Positions 8,991-17,453 of a stretch of 64,000 bases of DNA are shown here, piece by piece; position 1 is the first letter of the stretch; the number at the start of each line of letters is the position of its first letter. The DNA lies in contig JAJPJX010000125.1 in the NCBI GenBank assembly GCA_021324015.1, positions 1 to 64,000 on the forward strand, written 5' to 3'. Source of the DNA: Solibacteraceae bacterium (GTDB lineage: Bacteria; Acidobacteriota; Terriglobia; Bryobacterales; Bryobacteraceae). Position numbers and translations under genes: made by a program. The notes under the pieces were generated by a model. The model was not told where the DNA came from and made no database searches. It saw only the letters and a program-made list of their open reading frames with translations.

Positions 8991-9305
8991 TTAGGCCTCC
9001 GTGGACTCCGAGTGACTGCCCGCTGCGGCCGGCTGGGGAGAGGGTACGCCCGGATTTTGGGCGGCCGCCGGCTGGGTGCTCGCGGAGTAGCTGTGGGAGG
9101 ACTTGAGCGTCACGACGGTGGAGATCGCGTGCTTGAAGATCAATTGTTCCTGGTTGTTGGTTTCGAGCACCAGCGAGTACTTGTCAAAGCTCTTGATCCT
9201 TCCCGACAGCTTGACCCCGCTCATGAGATAGATGGTGAGGACGATTTTGTCTTTGCGAGCGTTGTTTAAAAAACTATCTTGAATATTTTGCGCCGGTTTC
9301 TCCAT
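8991..9305 (-). CDS. hfq: RNA chaperone Hfq
   Basis: A 104-residue Sm-like hexameric RNA chaperone that assists small RNA-mRNA pairing. The Sm1 part ([25 protein letters not shown]) and Sm2 part ([10 protein letters not shown], equivalent to YKHAIST) are intact, including the Gln and Phe that bind uridine. A disordered Ala/Pro/Ser-rich tail of about 30 residues follows. The hfq-hflX order is the same as in proteobacteria. The stop codon is in the same frame as the hflX coding sequence immediately downstream. Confidence 0.95.
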   Translation of the reverse strand: MEKPAQNIQDSFLNNARKDKIVLTIYLMSGVKLSGRIKSFDKYSLVLETNNQEQLIFKHAISTVVTLKSSHSYSASTQPAAAQNPGVPSPQPAAAGSHSESTEA

Positions 9306-9424
9306 ACTGTCCCCCAGCCCTATTCGGGTAAACGAAAAATGCAGTTGGGATTGGCACCCTCATTGTACACCGAACCGTGCGCGGGTTGAGCCTAAGGGCG
9401 CGTTCGCGGCGCCCGGCGGGCGTG

Positions 9425-9727
9425 TTACTCGTCGTGATCCTCGGCGTGGGCGGTTTCGGCGCCGGGGGCGGCGGTGAAAGCCGCCAGTTGCTCGCGACTT
9501 AGCCGCCGCGGCTGGGGCTGGTGCTTTTGGCCGCTGGAGGCAGGCTCGACCACGAATTGCTGCGCCTGGGCGACCTGCTCTTCCAGATTAAAATCCGCCG
9601 CGGCACGCAGCGCCGGTACCTGCGCGATGCCGTGCTCGTTGATCACACACTCCATCCCGTTGGAGAGGGGGAAACGGATCCGTAAACCTTTGCGCACGCT
9701 CGCCCGGCGCAACTCCGCCAAGGTCAT
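9425..9727 (-). CDS. Hypothetical protein coupled to the DksA-type gene
   Basis: A 100-residue soluble protein that I do not recognise. It starts MTLAELRRASVRKG; the ATG at 9727 overlaps the stop of the zinc-finger gene as ATGA, so the two are probably co-translated. A longer frame upstream is only the shadow of that gene. The first 60 residues look folded (a beta-rich IRFPLSNGMECVINEHGIAQVP stretch), and the rest is Gln/Ala/Pro-rich with an acidic end (HAEDHDE). No catalytic motif is visible. Confidence 0.7.
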   Translation of the reverse strand: MTLAELRRASVRKGLRIRFPLSNGMECVINEHGIAQVPALRAAADFNLEEQVAQAQQFVVEPASSGQKHQPQPRRLSREQLAAFTAAPGAETAHAEDHDE

Positions 9728-10113
9728 CGTTCGGCCTGCTCGTAGGCCTCGTCTTCGACCCGCGCTGCGATCATCTCCTGGCACTTGACGCAGTACTTAG
9801 CCCATGGCACTGCATCCAGCCGCTTGGGGGAGATGGGCTCCTCACACTCATGGCAGATGCCATAGCTGCCGGCATCGATGCGATGCAAGGAGTCCTCGAC
9901 TTCGCGCAGCAGCTTCATGTCCAGAGTGTTGCGGTTCAGAAAGATCCATTCTTCGTGGCTCTGCTGGCTCAAATCGCCTTCGTCGCCTACGTGATCCCGG
10001 CGAGCCACCAACTGGGCGACCTTCTGGGCCGACATACTGCGCCGGACCTCGTCGGCCTTTTTTTCCAGGATCTTGCGGTAATTTTCAAACTTCGACTTCC
10101 CAATCGTTTTCAT
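9724..10113 (-). CDS. DksA/TraR family C4 zinc-finger transcription factor
   Basis: From the ATG at 10113 (MKTIGKSKFENYRKILEKK) the protein has 129 residues: a long N-terminal coiled coil, a DEGDLSQQSHEEW segment and a C-terminal Cys4 zinc finger (YGICHECEEPISPKRL and YCVKC). This is the DksA/TraR fold, which reaches into the secondary channel of RNA polymerase and works with ppGpp; some members act instead as general stress or RNA polymerase-binding factors. The open frame runs much further upstream, but that extension is antisense to the ceramidase-domain gene and is not coding. GGAA precedes the ATG. The ATGA overlap with the next gene suggests coupling. Confidence 0.88.
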   Translation of the reverse strand: MKTIGKSKFENYRKILEKKADEVRRSMSAQKVAQLVARRDHVGDEGDLSQQSHEEWIFLNRNTLDMKLLREVEDSLHRIDAGSYGICHECEEPISPKRLDAVPWAKYCVKCQEMIAARVEDEAYEQAER

Positions 10114-10299
10114 GAGTTCCCTACGATTCCAGTGATTCTTAATGACGCCAACCGCGTGCGAAAAGTTGCAAGAAAGAGGAGGCGTGAGGCGGATTGGGAA
10201 TTGTAGCCGCATTGGCGCCGTCCCGTCAAGCGCATTCTTAGCGTTGTCTTCGCGTTCTTCGCGTTTCCGCAGGGGCTGCACTATCATATAGAACCAGCC

Positions 10300-11814
10300 A
10301 TGAACCGACGACAGTTTTTGCAGAGCGGGGCGGCTCTCCCGATGGCTCCGGCCGCCCTGGCGCAATCCTCCGAAACCGGGTTTCGCGCGGGATTCGCCGA
10401 GCGGGACATCACGCCCGAACTCGGCATGGAGCAGCCGGGCGGCTACGGCAAAGCGTTTCACCACAAATTCCACGATGCCTGCAAGGTGCGCGCGGCGGTG
10501 TTCGACGACGGGCGCACGCGGGTGGCGCTGGTGGGGATTGACGCGCTGATGGTCCCGCGAGCGCTCGTGCTGGCCGCGCGCCGCGCCATCCACGAGCGCA
10601 GCGGCATCGCCGGAGAGGCCATCCTGATCGGCGCTTCGCACTCGCACTCTTCCGGACCCACCGGCATGATCCAGCCGGGGCAGTACGATTTCGCTTCGAC
10701 GCTGGTGCGGCGGCTGGCCTACGAGAAATCCTCCTGCGCCGACGCCGGCTATCTGCAGCGCGTGGAGACGGAGATCGTGGCGGCGGTGTGCCACGCGGAC
10801 AGCTTCCGCGAGGAGGCGCGCATCAGTTTCGGCTTGGGGCACGAAGACCAGGTAGCCTTCAACCGCCGCCTGCGCATGAAGAACGGCCTGACGTATTCGC
10901 ATCCGGGCAAGGGCAACCCGGACATCGCGGACTACGCCGGGCCCACAGATCCGCAGGTGGGCGTCATCGCCGCGTGGACCCGGGACGGCCGTTTGCTGGG
11001 CGCGGTGGTGAACTATGCCTGCCACGCGACCACTAATCCGGGCGGTATTTCGGCCAACTGGGTTCACTACCTGGAGCAAACTGTGCGAGGCGCCATGGGC
11101 GCGGATGTGCCGGTGGTTTTCCTGCAAGGCGCCTGCGGGGACGTAACCCAGGTGGACAACCTGAGCGCACACGGTGACCCGCCGCCGGAGCAGTGGGCGC
11201 GCTTCGTGGGGGGGCGGGTGGGTGCCGAAACCGTCAAGGTGCTGGTGGGCGCAGTGGCGGTGGACGGAGCGAAGCTGGACAGCCGGTCCCGCGTGCTGCG
11301 GATCAAGCGCCGCGTGCCCAGCCCCGAGCACGTGCGGCAGGCGATGGAGTTGGTGGAGCGCGACCCCAAGGAAGTGGGGGTCACCGAGTGGACCTTCGCC
11401 AAGGAGACGGTGTTGCTCGACGCCATGCTTCAGCGCGAGCCGGTGGTGGACGTCGAGGCGCAGGCCGTGCAGGTGGGCCCGGCGGTGTTCGTCACCAATC
11501 CGGCCGAGTATTTCTGCCAGTTGGGGCTGAACATCAAAGGCCGCAGCCCATTTCCCCTGACTTTTCCGGTGGAGCTGGCCAATGGCTGCGTAGGCTACGT
11601 GCCTACGGAAGAAGCCTTCGGCCCGCACGGCGGCGGCTACGAAACACGCCTCACCAGCTACAGCAACCTGGAGACTACGGCGGGCACGCAGATGGCTGAG
11701 GCGGGCGTGGGACTAGCGCGGCAACTCACGCCGGAGAAGCTGCCCGAGCGGCCCCCGGCGCCGCCCTTCCGCGAGCCGTGGTCGTACGGCCGGGTGCCGC
11801 CGCAGGTGAGCTGA
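10300..11814 (+). CDS. Exported neutral/alkaline ceramidase-domain protein (copy 1)
   Basis: A 504-residue protein with a Tat-like signal (NRRQFLQSGAALPMAP). It carries the neutral/alkaline non-lysosomal ceramidase N-terminal domain: the FAERDITPELG opening, GASHSHSSGP with the HxH pair, and NYACHATTNPGG with the Cys-His of the zinc site. The late sections (FPVELANGCVGYVPTEEAFGPHGGGYE) are also typical. True ceramidases are about 650-700 residues with a C-terminal Ig-like domain that is missing here, so the substrate may be another amide or ester. It is the first of three members in the window. The gene stands alone between the DksA-type gene and the KdpD-like sensor. Confidence 0.85.
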   Translation: MNRRQFLQSGAALPMAPAALAQSSETGFRAGFAERDITPELGMEQPGGYGKAFHHKFHDACKVRAAVFDDGRTRVALVGIDALMVPRALVLAARRAIHERSGIAGEAILIGASHSHSSGPTGMIQPGQYDFASTLVRRLAYEKSSCADAGYLQRVETEIVAAVCHADSFREEARISFGLGHEDQVAFNRRLRMKNGLTYSHPGKGNPDIADYAGPTDPQVGVIAAWTRDGRLLGAVVNYACHATTNPGGISANWVHYLEQTVRGAMGADVPVVFLQGACGDVTQVDNLSAHGDPPPEQWARFVGGRVGAETVKVLVGAVAVDGAKLDSRSRVLRIKRRVPSPEHVRQAMELVERDPKEVGVTEWTFAKETVLLDAMLQREPVVDVEAQAVQVGPAVFVTNPAEYFCQLGLNIKGRSPFPLTFPVELANGCVGYVPTEEAFGPHGGGYETRLTSYSNLETTAGTQMAEAGVGLARQLTPEKLPERPPAPPFREPWSYGRVPPQVS

Positions 11815-11987
11815 AGGCCCGCGACAAACCGCCCCCTCACGGTTGCGGGTCGGTCAGGGTCGTGAAAGCATCAGTAGCACCCAGACGAATCTCAAGGTTT
11901 TCCGAAGGAGCGGAACCTCACCTTTCCAAGTTCCCGAAATGGGGCCGGACGGACGGGTGTGATAAGCTCCGCAATAGGGGCAGCGCC

Positions 11988-13445
11988 ATGTTTCCAGTGC
12001 TCCTTTCCAGGGGACTTCGGGTCTGTTTATCCGCGGGAGTAATTGGGCTGTTGCTGGCCGCGGGCCTCTATTGGCACCACGTAAACACCACCAGCGTGGC
12101 GCTGGCCCTGGTGCTGCTGGTCTTCTCGATTGCCTTGCTGTGGGGATCGATCGAGGCCCTGATAGCGGCGTTTGTGGCCGGCCTGGGCCTGGATTACTAC
12201 CTTCTGCCCCCGAGGGGCTTCGGCTTGGGTGAGCCCCAGCACTGGCTGTCTCTGCTGGTATTTGCGGCGACCGCGCTGGTAACCGGTCAACTTTCGGCGC
12301 GTGCCAATCGCCACCGGACCGAGGCCATCCGCCGCCAGCAGGAAATCGAACAGCTATACCGGATCACGGATACTCTCTGGGAAGGCGAAAACGCCGGGGC
12401 CATTGTACAAAAACTGGGAAGTTCGTTGCGCGAGATTCTGGGGCTGGAAGCGGTGGCGGTCTTCGAGAAGGACACGGGACGCGTGTTCCGGTCGGGGAGC
12501 GGGGGCGAGCAGATCACCGAAGAGCACCTGCTCGAGGTGGCAGTATCCGGGAACCGCTTTCTGGACGCCGGCAAGCACGTGGCGGTCGAACCCGTCCGCG
12601 AAGGCGCGCAATTTTGGGGCAGCCTGGGCGTGGCGGGAGCGGCGGTGCCGGTCCGATTGCTGAAAGCCATCGCGGAACGCGTGGGCGCAGCCATCGGGAA
12701 GGCTCACGCCGCGGAGCGAGCCACGGCAGAGGCACTGGCGCGCCGCGCGGACGAACTGAAGGCCGCGATTTTCGATGCGCTGGCTCACGAAGCGAAAGGT
12801 CCGCTGGCTTCGATCGCTATAGCCGCCAGCGCGCTGCTCGCGGAACCCCAGGGCAGCGCGGAGCAGCAGCGTGAGTTGCTGGCCGTCATCAAGGAGGAGG
12901 CGCAGCGGTTGAACCGCTGGATCGACGAAGCCGCCCGGGTGAGCCGGACCGATGCGCGCCAAATTGCGCTGGACAAATCGCCGCGGGACGTGCGGGACCT
13001 GGTTTCCAGGGCCCTCGAAGGGCTGGGCAGCCAAGCGAGTGGGCGGTCGATCCGCCTGGAGATCGCGGAATCTCTCCCCATGGCCCTCTGCGACCGGGGA
13101 TTGATCCAGAAAGTGCTCGGCCTGTTGCTGGACAACGCGCTGAAGTACTCGCCCGCCGGATCGGCGGTTACGATCTCAGCGCACGAGGACCATGAAATGG
13201 AGATGATCGTGGTGAGCGTATCGGACGCGGGGCCAGGTGTTCCGGACGAGGAGAAGGCGCGTATCTTCGAGAGACACTACCGGGGAGCGCGGCACAGGGA
13301 GAGTGTCCCTGGGATGGGCGTGGGCCTGGCGAGCGCCCGGTACCTGGTGGAGTCGCACGGTGGGGAGATCTGGGTGACGGACCGGCCGGGCGGCGGCGCG
13401 ACCTTTCATTTCACGCTGCCTGCGGCCATCCGGGCGAGGGTATGA
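11988..13445 (+). CDS. KdpD-like membrane sensor histidine kinase (DUF4118-GAF-HisKA-HATPase)
   Basis: From the ATG at 11988 (AGGGG upstream) the protein has 485 residues. Four membrane helices (about residues 10-101) form a DUF4118 domain as in KdpD, followed by a GAF-like region, a HisKA helix with the phospho-acceptor His267 in LAHEAKGPLAS, and an HATPase_c domain (DNALKYSP, SDAGPGVPDEE, GMGVGLASARY). The large cytosolic KdpD N-terminal domain and the universal-stress domain are absent, and no kdpFABC lies nearby. It overlaps the response regulator by ATGA. It may sense envelope conditions for the neighbouring surface-protein locus; that link is inferred from position only. Confidence 0.9.
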   Translation: MFPVLLSRGLRVCLSAGVIGLLLAAGLYWHHVNTTSVALALVLLVFSIALLWGSIEALIAAFVAGLGLDYYLLPPRGFGLGEPQHWLSLLVFAATALVTGQLSARANRHRTEAIRRQQEIEQLYRITDTLWEGENAGAIVQKLGSSLREILGLEAVAVFEKDTGRVFRSGSGGEQITEEHLLEVAVSGNRFLDAGKHVAVEPVREGAQFWGSLGVAGAAVPVRLLKAIAERVGAAIGKAHAAERATAEALARRADELKAAIFDALAHEAKGPLASIAIAASALLAEPQGSAEQQRELLAVIKEEAQRLNRWIDEAARVSRTDARQIALDKSPRDVRDLVSRALEGLGSQASGRSIRLEIAESLPMALCDRGLIQKVLGLLLDNALKYSPAGSAVTISAHEDHEMEMIVVSVSDAGPGVPDEEKARIFERHYRGARHRESVPGMGVGLASARYLVESHGGEIWVTDRPGGGATFHFTLPAAIRARV

Positions 13446-14140
13446 AGGTCCTGGTGGTAGACGATGATCCTCAGGCCCGCCGCGTGCTGCGGACGGCGCT
13501 GGTCATCCAGGGGTTCGAGGTGAATGATGCGCGCAGCGGCGAGGAGGCCCTGGAGAAACTGCGGAAGGAGACGCCGGACACGATTCTTCTGGATCTCAAG
13601 ATGCCCGGCATGGGGGGCATCGACGCCTGCCGCCAGATCCGGGAACTGTCGGAAGTGCCGATCATCATCGTGTCCGCCAGGAATTCGACGGAGGACCGGA
13701 CGGAAGCCTTCGAGGCCGGGGCCGACCAGTACGTCTCCAAGCCGTGTGGAATTCAAGAAATCGTGGCGCGCATCCGGGCCGCGAAGCGGCGCGCCGATCT
13801 GGTGCGCTCGCCGGCCCTAAGTTTGGGCGAGGTGGAAGTAAACTTCGAGACGCACGAAGTGAAGCGCCCGGACGGCACCATGCATCTCACGGCCAAGGAG
13901 TTCAAGCTGCTGCATTTTCTCGCCTCCCGCGCGGGAGAGATCGTCTCGCACCGGCGCATCCTGCAAGCCGTGTGGGGACCCGACTATGGCGACGAGGTCG
14001 AGTATCTACGGGTGTGCATTAACCAACTGCGCAAGAAGATCGAGCTCGATCCGGCAAGCCCGGTCCACCTTCTGACCGAGCCGTCGGTGGGATATCGCTT
14101 GTCCTTGCCGCGCGCCGGCCGGTCCGCCCGGCAGGATTGA
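13442..14140 (+). CDS. OmpR/KdpE-type response regulator
   Basis: A 232-residue regulator with a receiver domain (acidic Asp8/Asp9, phospho-acceptor Asp51 in ILLDLKMPG, Lys in YVSKPCG) and a C-terminal winged-helix DNA-binding domain (LTAKEFKLLHFLASRAGEIV, VWGPDYGDEVEYLRVCINQLRKKIE, VGYRL). The closest type is KdpE. It partners the sensor kinase it overlaps. The YVSKPCG motif has Cys in place of the more common Phe or Leu. Two inverted repeats downstream (14167-14199 and 14958-14985) are possible binding sites for it or for another dimeric regulator. Confidence 0.92.
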   Translation: MKVLVVDDDPQARRVLRTALVIQGFEVNDARSGEEALEKLRKETPDTILLDLKMPGMGGIDACRQIRELSEVPIIIVSARNSTEDRTEAFEAGADQYVSKPCGIQEIVARIRAAKRRADLVRSPALSLGEVEVNFETHEVKRPDGTMHLTAKEFKLLHFLASRAGEIVSHRRILQAVWGPDYGDEVEYLRVCINQLRKKIELDPASPVHLLTEPSVGYRLSLPRAGRSARQD

Positions 14141-14166
14141 CTCTTCCGCGGGTAGGGCAAGCATAA

Positions 14167-14199
14167 AAGGAATCATAATGCCGTCCTTATGATTTCCTT
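14167..14199. promoter_or_regulatory. Inverted repeat upstream of the DUF4136 gene
   Basis: AAGGAATCATAA (14167-14178) and TTATGATTTCCTT (14187-14199) form a 12-base-pair inverted repeat with one bulged base and an 8-base loop. It lies 27 bases after the response-regulator stop and 43 bases before the DUF4136 ATG. It has no U-tract on either strand that would make a good intrinsic terminator, so an operator or mRNA stem-loop is at least as likely. Confidence 0.55.
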
Positions 14200-14241
14200 A
14201 GGGCGCCTCCATATGATTTTGACAGAGTGGAGGGAGATCCC

Positions 14242-14814
14242 ATGCGAGAAAAGCTCAAGATAGCGAAGGTTGCTCTGGCCCTCCTGGCAGGCGGCACGGC
14301 CTGGGCCCAGACGGTTCGCGTGAACTGGCAAACCAGCGCTCTATTCAGCGACTACAAGACCTACGAATGGAAACCCAGTAAAAAGCAAGGCAGCCACTTT
14401 TACGGACAGTGGATCCACAAGGATGTGGACATGGAACTAGCCAAAAAAGGCCTGACTTTGGCCCCACCCAAACAGACCCCGGACCTTTGGGTGATCTACC
14501 ATTTTGTCACCGACGAGGTAATGGACTCCGAGACTACCAGCGACGGATTCGGGTGGGGCGGCGGCCGCTGGGGCTGGTGGGGAGGATGGGGTGGATGGGG
14601 GGATGTAGGACCGGACATCAGCACGACCGAAACGCAGCCGCGCATGATGGGGATGCTTTCCGTCGACCTCGTGGATGTCAAGACGAAACGACTGGTCTGG
14701 CGCGGCCAGGCCACTGAGGATAGCCTCTCCAGCACCCAGAAAGGCGACGAAAAGCAGGTGCTCAAGTCGGTGGATAAGATGTTCGAGCAGTACCCGCCCA
14801 AGGAGAAGAAATAG
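14242..14814 (+). CDS. DUF4136 domain exported protein
   Basis: From the ATG at 14242 (AGGGAG upstream) the protein has 190 residues with a signal peptide (KIAKVALALLAGGTAWA). The rest is a DUF4136 domain, in which VNWQTSALFSDYKTYEW and LVDVKTKRLVWRGQATE are characteristic; the family is exported, often lipid-anchored, and of unknown role. A very Gly/Trp-rich insert (about residues 110-125, GWGGGRWGWWGGWGGWG) interrupts the domain. No lipobox Cys is seen. It opens the cell-surface locus that continues with the LPQTG protein, VWFA protein and sortase. Confidence 0.82.
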   Translation: MREKLKIAKVALALLAGGTAWAQTVRVNWQTSALFSDYKTYEWKPSKKQGSHFYGQWIHKDVDMELAKKGLTLAPPKQTPDLWVIYHFVTDEVMDSETTSDGFGWGGGRWGWWGGWGGWGDVGPDISTTETQPRMMGMLSVDLVDVKTKRLVWRGQATEDSLSSTQKGDEKQVLKSVDKMFEQYPPKEKK

Positions 14815-14957
14815 GGCTCAGTCGGATCACGGATTCCCCACGCTCCGGCCGGGGAAGGGCCCGAACCGCCTGGCTGCGTTCAGATCATCACAACGCACCG
14901 GCTTTTGAGGGAGGCCACTTGTGCGAAAGAACATGTTCCGGCATATCGGCGCGGGCC

Positions 14958-14985
14958 ATAAAGAAAAACATAAGGTTTTCTTTAT
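14958..14985. promoter_or_regulatory. Perfect AT-rich inverted repeat upstream of the LPQTG gene
   Basis: ATAAAGAAAA (14958-14967) and TTTTCTTTAT (14976-14985) are perfect inverted copies separated by 8 bases. The element lies in the 275-base gap between the DUF4136 and LPQTG genes, about 105 bases before the LPQTG ATG. It could be an operator, or a bidirectional stem-loop that ends DUF4136 transcription; the A- and T-rich arms and the lack of a GC core argue against a strong terminator. The rest of this gap shows no gene. Confidence 0.5.
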
Positions 14986-15089
14986 TCGCGGCTAATCCGG
15001 CGTGGCTACACTGCCGGGTGAAGACAGGCCCGTACACGCCGTGACAGAACCCGCGGGCAATCCTCTCAGGAGACAAAGGAGTAGCCGAA

Positions 15090-15794
15090 ATGAAGAACGT
15101 GCAAATCCTCGTTTTCGTCTGCCTTGGCATGCTCGGCGCTATGCTGCCGCAGGCCAAGGCAAGCGAGTCGAACCAAAAGACCATCTTCAAATTCAGCGGA
15201 CCCGTAGAGATCCCCGGGCAAGTGTTAAGTCCGGGTACGTACGTTTTCAAGCTGGCGGATTCGATGACCGATCGGGATGTGGTCCAAGTCTACGACAAGA
15301 GGGAAGACCACTTGTACGGCACGTTCCTGACAGTGCCGGACTATCACTTGAAACCGGCCGGTAAGTCAGTCCTCACGTTTGAGGAGCGGGCCGCTGGGGC
15401 TCCGGAAGCAGTCCGGGCGTGGTTCTACCCCGGCGACAATTACGGCCATGAATTCGTCTATCCCAAAGTGAAGGCGGTTGCCCTGGCCAAGGCCAACAAA
15501 CAGCCGGTGGCCTCCATGCCGGATGAGTTGACCACCAATACTACTAAACCCGCCCAGACGATGCAGGAGCCGCACGTAGTAGCAATGAAGCACGCGAAGC
15601 TGATGGCGCAGCAGCCGACCGAGGAGGAAGTGGAAATCGCCGAGGTTTTCCTGCTGCCCCCTGAGCATGGGGAGCCATCGGGGCTGCCGCAGACCGGCAG
15701 CATGCTGCCCATGGTTGGCCTCCTGGGATTGCTGTCCCTCGGGACGGCAGGGCTGCTGCGCTACGCCGGAGCCAGAATGGAGGAGAGAAGATAG
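15090..15794 (+). CDS. Secreted protein with C-terminal LPQTG sortase signal
   Basis: A 234-residue protein with an N-terminal signal peptide (cleavage near AKA, residue 24) and a complete cell-wall sorting signal at the C-terminus: LPQTG at residues 199-203, a hydrophobic run (MLPMVGLLGLLSLGTAGLL) and a basic tail (RYAGARMEERR). The mature part (TIFKFSGPVEIPGQVLSPGTY) resembles a small beta-rich domain seen in acidobacterial exported proteins; I cannot name it. AGGAG precedes the ATG. A class D-like sortase is encoded two genes downstream, so this is its probable substrate. Covalent anchoring in an organism expected to have an outer membrane is unusual. Confidence 0.85.
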   Translation: MKNVQILVFVCLGMLGAMLPQAKASESNQKTIFKFSGPVEIPGQVLSPGTYVFKLADSMTDRDVVQVYDKREDHLYGTFLTVPDYHLKPAGKSVLTFEERAAGAPEAVRAWFYPGDNYGHEFVYPKVKAVALAKANKQPVASMPDELTTNTTKPAQTMQEPHVVAMKHAKLMAQQPTEEEVEIAEVFLLPPEHGEPSGLPQTGSMLPMVGLLGLLSLGTAGLLRYAGARMEERR

Positions 15795-15819
15795 CAGAAG
15801 CTGTACCTGCGCATACCCG

Positions 15820-16809
15820 ATGAACAAGGCGCTTTCGGCGGGAGGGCGCTCCCCCACCACTTTGGTACGCGCCTTCCCGCTTTTCTTGCTGATCGCGGGG
15901 CTTGGCTTTGCCAGCCAAACAACGGCCGCGTCCAGGAGCGGGACGATCTCCGTGGACGTGGACTTGGTGGTGGTGCACGCCACGGTCCGCGATCGGAAGG
16001 GAGGCTTTGTTTCCGGCCTGCAAAGGGAGAACTTCCAGGTGTTCGAGGACGGCATGCCCGAGGCGATCCGGATCTTTCAACACGAGGACGTACCGGCGGC
16101 GATAGGGCTGGTAGTGGATAACAGCGGGAGCATGGGTCCGAAGCGGAAAGACGTGACAGCGGCGGCTCTGGCTTTCGCGCGATCCAGCAACCCGCAAGAC
16201 GAGATGTTCGTGGTCAACTTCAACGAACAGGTTTCTTTCGGGCTGGCTGGCACGAAACTGTTCTCCGCCAGCGGGACGGAACTGGAGGGAGCGCTGAACG
16301 GCGTGCCGGCGCACGGCAGGACGGCGCTCTATGATGCGATCGAAGCCGGCCTCGCGCATCTACGGAAAGCCGCCCTGGACAAGAAGGCTCTGATCGTGAT
16401 CAGCGACGGAGGAGACAACGCCAGCCATCACACGCTCGGCCAGGTCCTGGAGAGCGCGGGGCGGTCGGACGCGATGATCTACACGGTCGGGCTGTTCGAC
16501 GAATACGACGAGGACCGCAACCCGGGCGTACTACGAAAGATCGCGCGGGCGACGGGCGGCGAAACGTTTCTACTCGAAGAGACCGACAAAGTGGTGCCGA
16601 TTTGCGAGCGGATTGCGGCGGACATCCGCAACCAGTACACGATCGGTTACGCGCCGTCGAACCAGCGGCTGGACAGCGCCTATCGGACCATACGCGTGAC
16701 GGCCAGCGGGCCGCACGGACAGAAGTACCGGGTGCGCACTCGGGAGGGTTACCTGGCCACGCCGGCACGCGGGAGCCAGCCGGAGTCTGCCGCGGAGAAG
16801 CTTCGATGA
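15820..16809 (+). CDS. VWFA-domain exported protein
   Basis: From the ATG at 15820 the protein has 329 residues: a signal peptide (LVRAFPLFLLIAGLGFA), a short VDLVVVHATVRDRKGGFVSG segment typical of the acidobacterial VWFA-related family, and a von Willebrand A domain with the MIDAS motif DNSGSM (Asp100, Ser102, Ser104) and a later VISDGGDN. The C-terminal RNQYTIGYAPSN stretch is also a family mark. VWA domains bind metal and usually mediate adhesion or protein-protein contacts. It has no LPxTG signal itself. The stop overlaps the sortase ATG as ATGA, which ties the two together. Confidence 0.88.
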   Translation: MNKALSAGGRSPTTLVRAFPLFLLIAGLGFASQTTAASRSGTISVDVDLVVVHATVRDRKGGFVSGLQRENFQVFEDGMPEAIRIFQHEDVPAAIGLVVDNSGSMGPKRKDVTAAALAFARSSNPQDEMFVVNFNEQVSFGLAGTKLFSASGTELEGALNGVPAHGRTALYDAIEAGLAHLRKAALDKKALIVISDGGDNASHHTLGQVLESAGRSDAMIYTVGLFDEYDEDRNPGVLRKIARATGGETFLLEETDKVVPICERIAADIRNQYTIGYAPSNQRLDSAYRTIRVTASGPHGQKYRVRTREGYLATPARGSQPESAAEKLR

Positions 16810-17423
16810 GGCCGGCCGTGCCCGCCACCCGCCTCGGGCGGGGGATCCGCATGGCGCAGCACGCGTTCACGGCGGCGGGAGTGCTGGCATTGGGATACTG
16901 CCTGATCGTGTTTCTTGAAGCAGCGCTTTTCCAATCGCGGGAGGCACGGGAGTTCGCGCAGCAGCTTGGCACGGGGAGGCCGGCATCCCCCGCATTCGCG
17001 GTCCACGTGGGAGCCGGAGGTGTGCTGGGCCAACTCGAGATTCCCCGCCTGGGAGTCTCGGTGATGGTGGTGGAAGGGGTGGACCAGGAAGACCTGAGAC
17101 GGGCGGCCGGCCATCTCCCCGGCACGGCGCTGCCGTGGCAGACGGGCAACGTGGCGATCGCTGCCCACCGGGACACGTTCTTCCGCCCACTGTGCGGCAT
17201 TCGGAAGAACGACGCTGTCACGCTGCGCACGCTGCGGGGAGCATACCGCTACCGAGTGGTTTCCACCAGCGTGGTGCGGCCGGAGGACACGCGGGTGCTG
17301 AACGCCGGCACACGGGATAGCCTGACGCTGGTCACGTGTTTTCCGTTCCACTACGTGGGGGCGGCGCCCATGAGATTTATCGTCCGGGCCGAACGCGTAG
17401 AGGCCGCACCTTCCGGGAGTTGA
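16806..17423 (+). CDS. Class D-like sortase
   Basis: A 205-residue membrane-anchored transpeptidase that cleaves LPxTG-type signals between Thr and Gly. An N-terminal signal anchor (about residues 21-42) precedes the sortase beta barrel. The catalytic His121 (IAAHRD), Cys178 (TLVTCFPFHYVG) and Arg190 (PMRFIVRA) are all in place, and the TLVTC-FPF-YVG pattern fits class D best, with E the alternative. It starts on the ATG that overlaps the VWFA gene stop. Its substrate is most likely the LPQTG protein at 15090. Confidence 0.92.
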   Translation: MRPAVPATRLGRGIRMAQHAFTAAGVLALGYCLIVFLEAALFQSREAREFAQQLGTGRPASPAFAVHVGAGGVLGQLEIPRLGVSVMVVEGVDQEDLRRAAGHLPGTALPWQTGNVAIAAHRDTFFRPLCGIRKNDAVTLRTLRGAYRYRVVSTSVVRPEDTRVLNAGTRDSLTLVTCFPFHYVGAAPMRFIVRAERVEAAPSGS

Positions 17424-17453
17424 GCAGTTATGATGGGGTCAGTGAGGGTCACG

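Noticed and set aside
10114-11628. N-terminal extension of the DksA-type gene to 634 residues
   Set aside because: The extension is antisense to the ceramidase-domain gene, and the family N-terminus starts at the ATG at 10113.
14929-14938. Palindrome GAACATGTTC as a LexA box
   Set aside because: The spacing between GAAC and GTTC is two bases, not the four of the Gram-positive-type site, and no SOS gene is adjacent.
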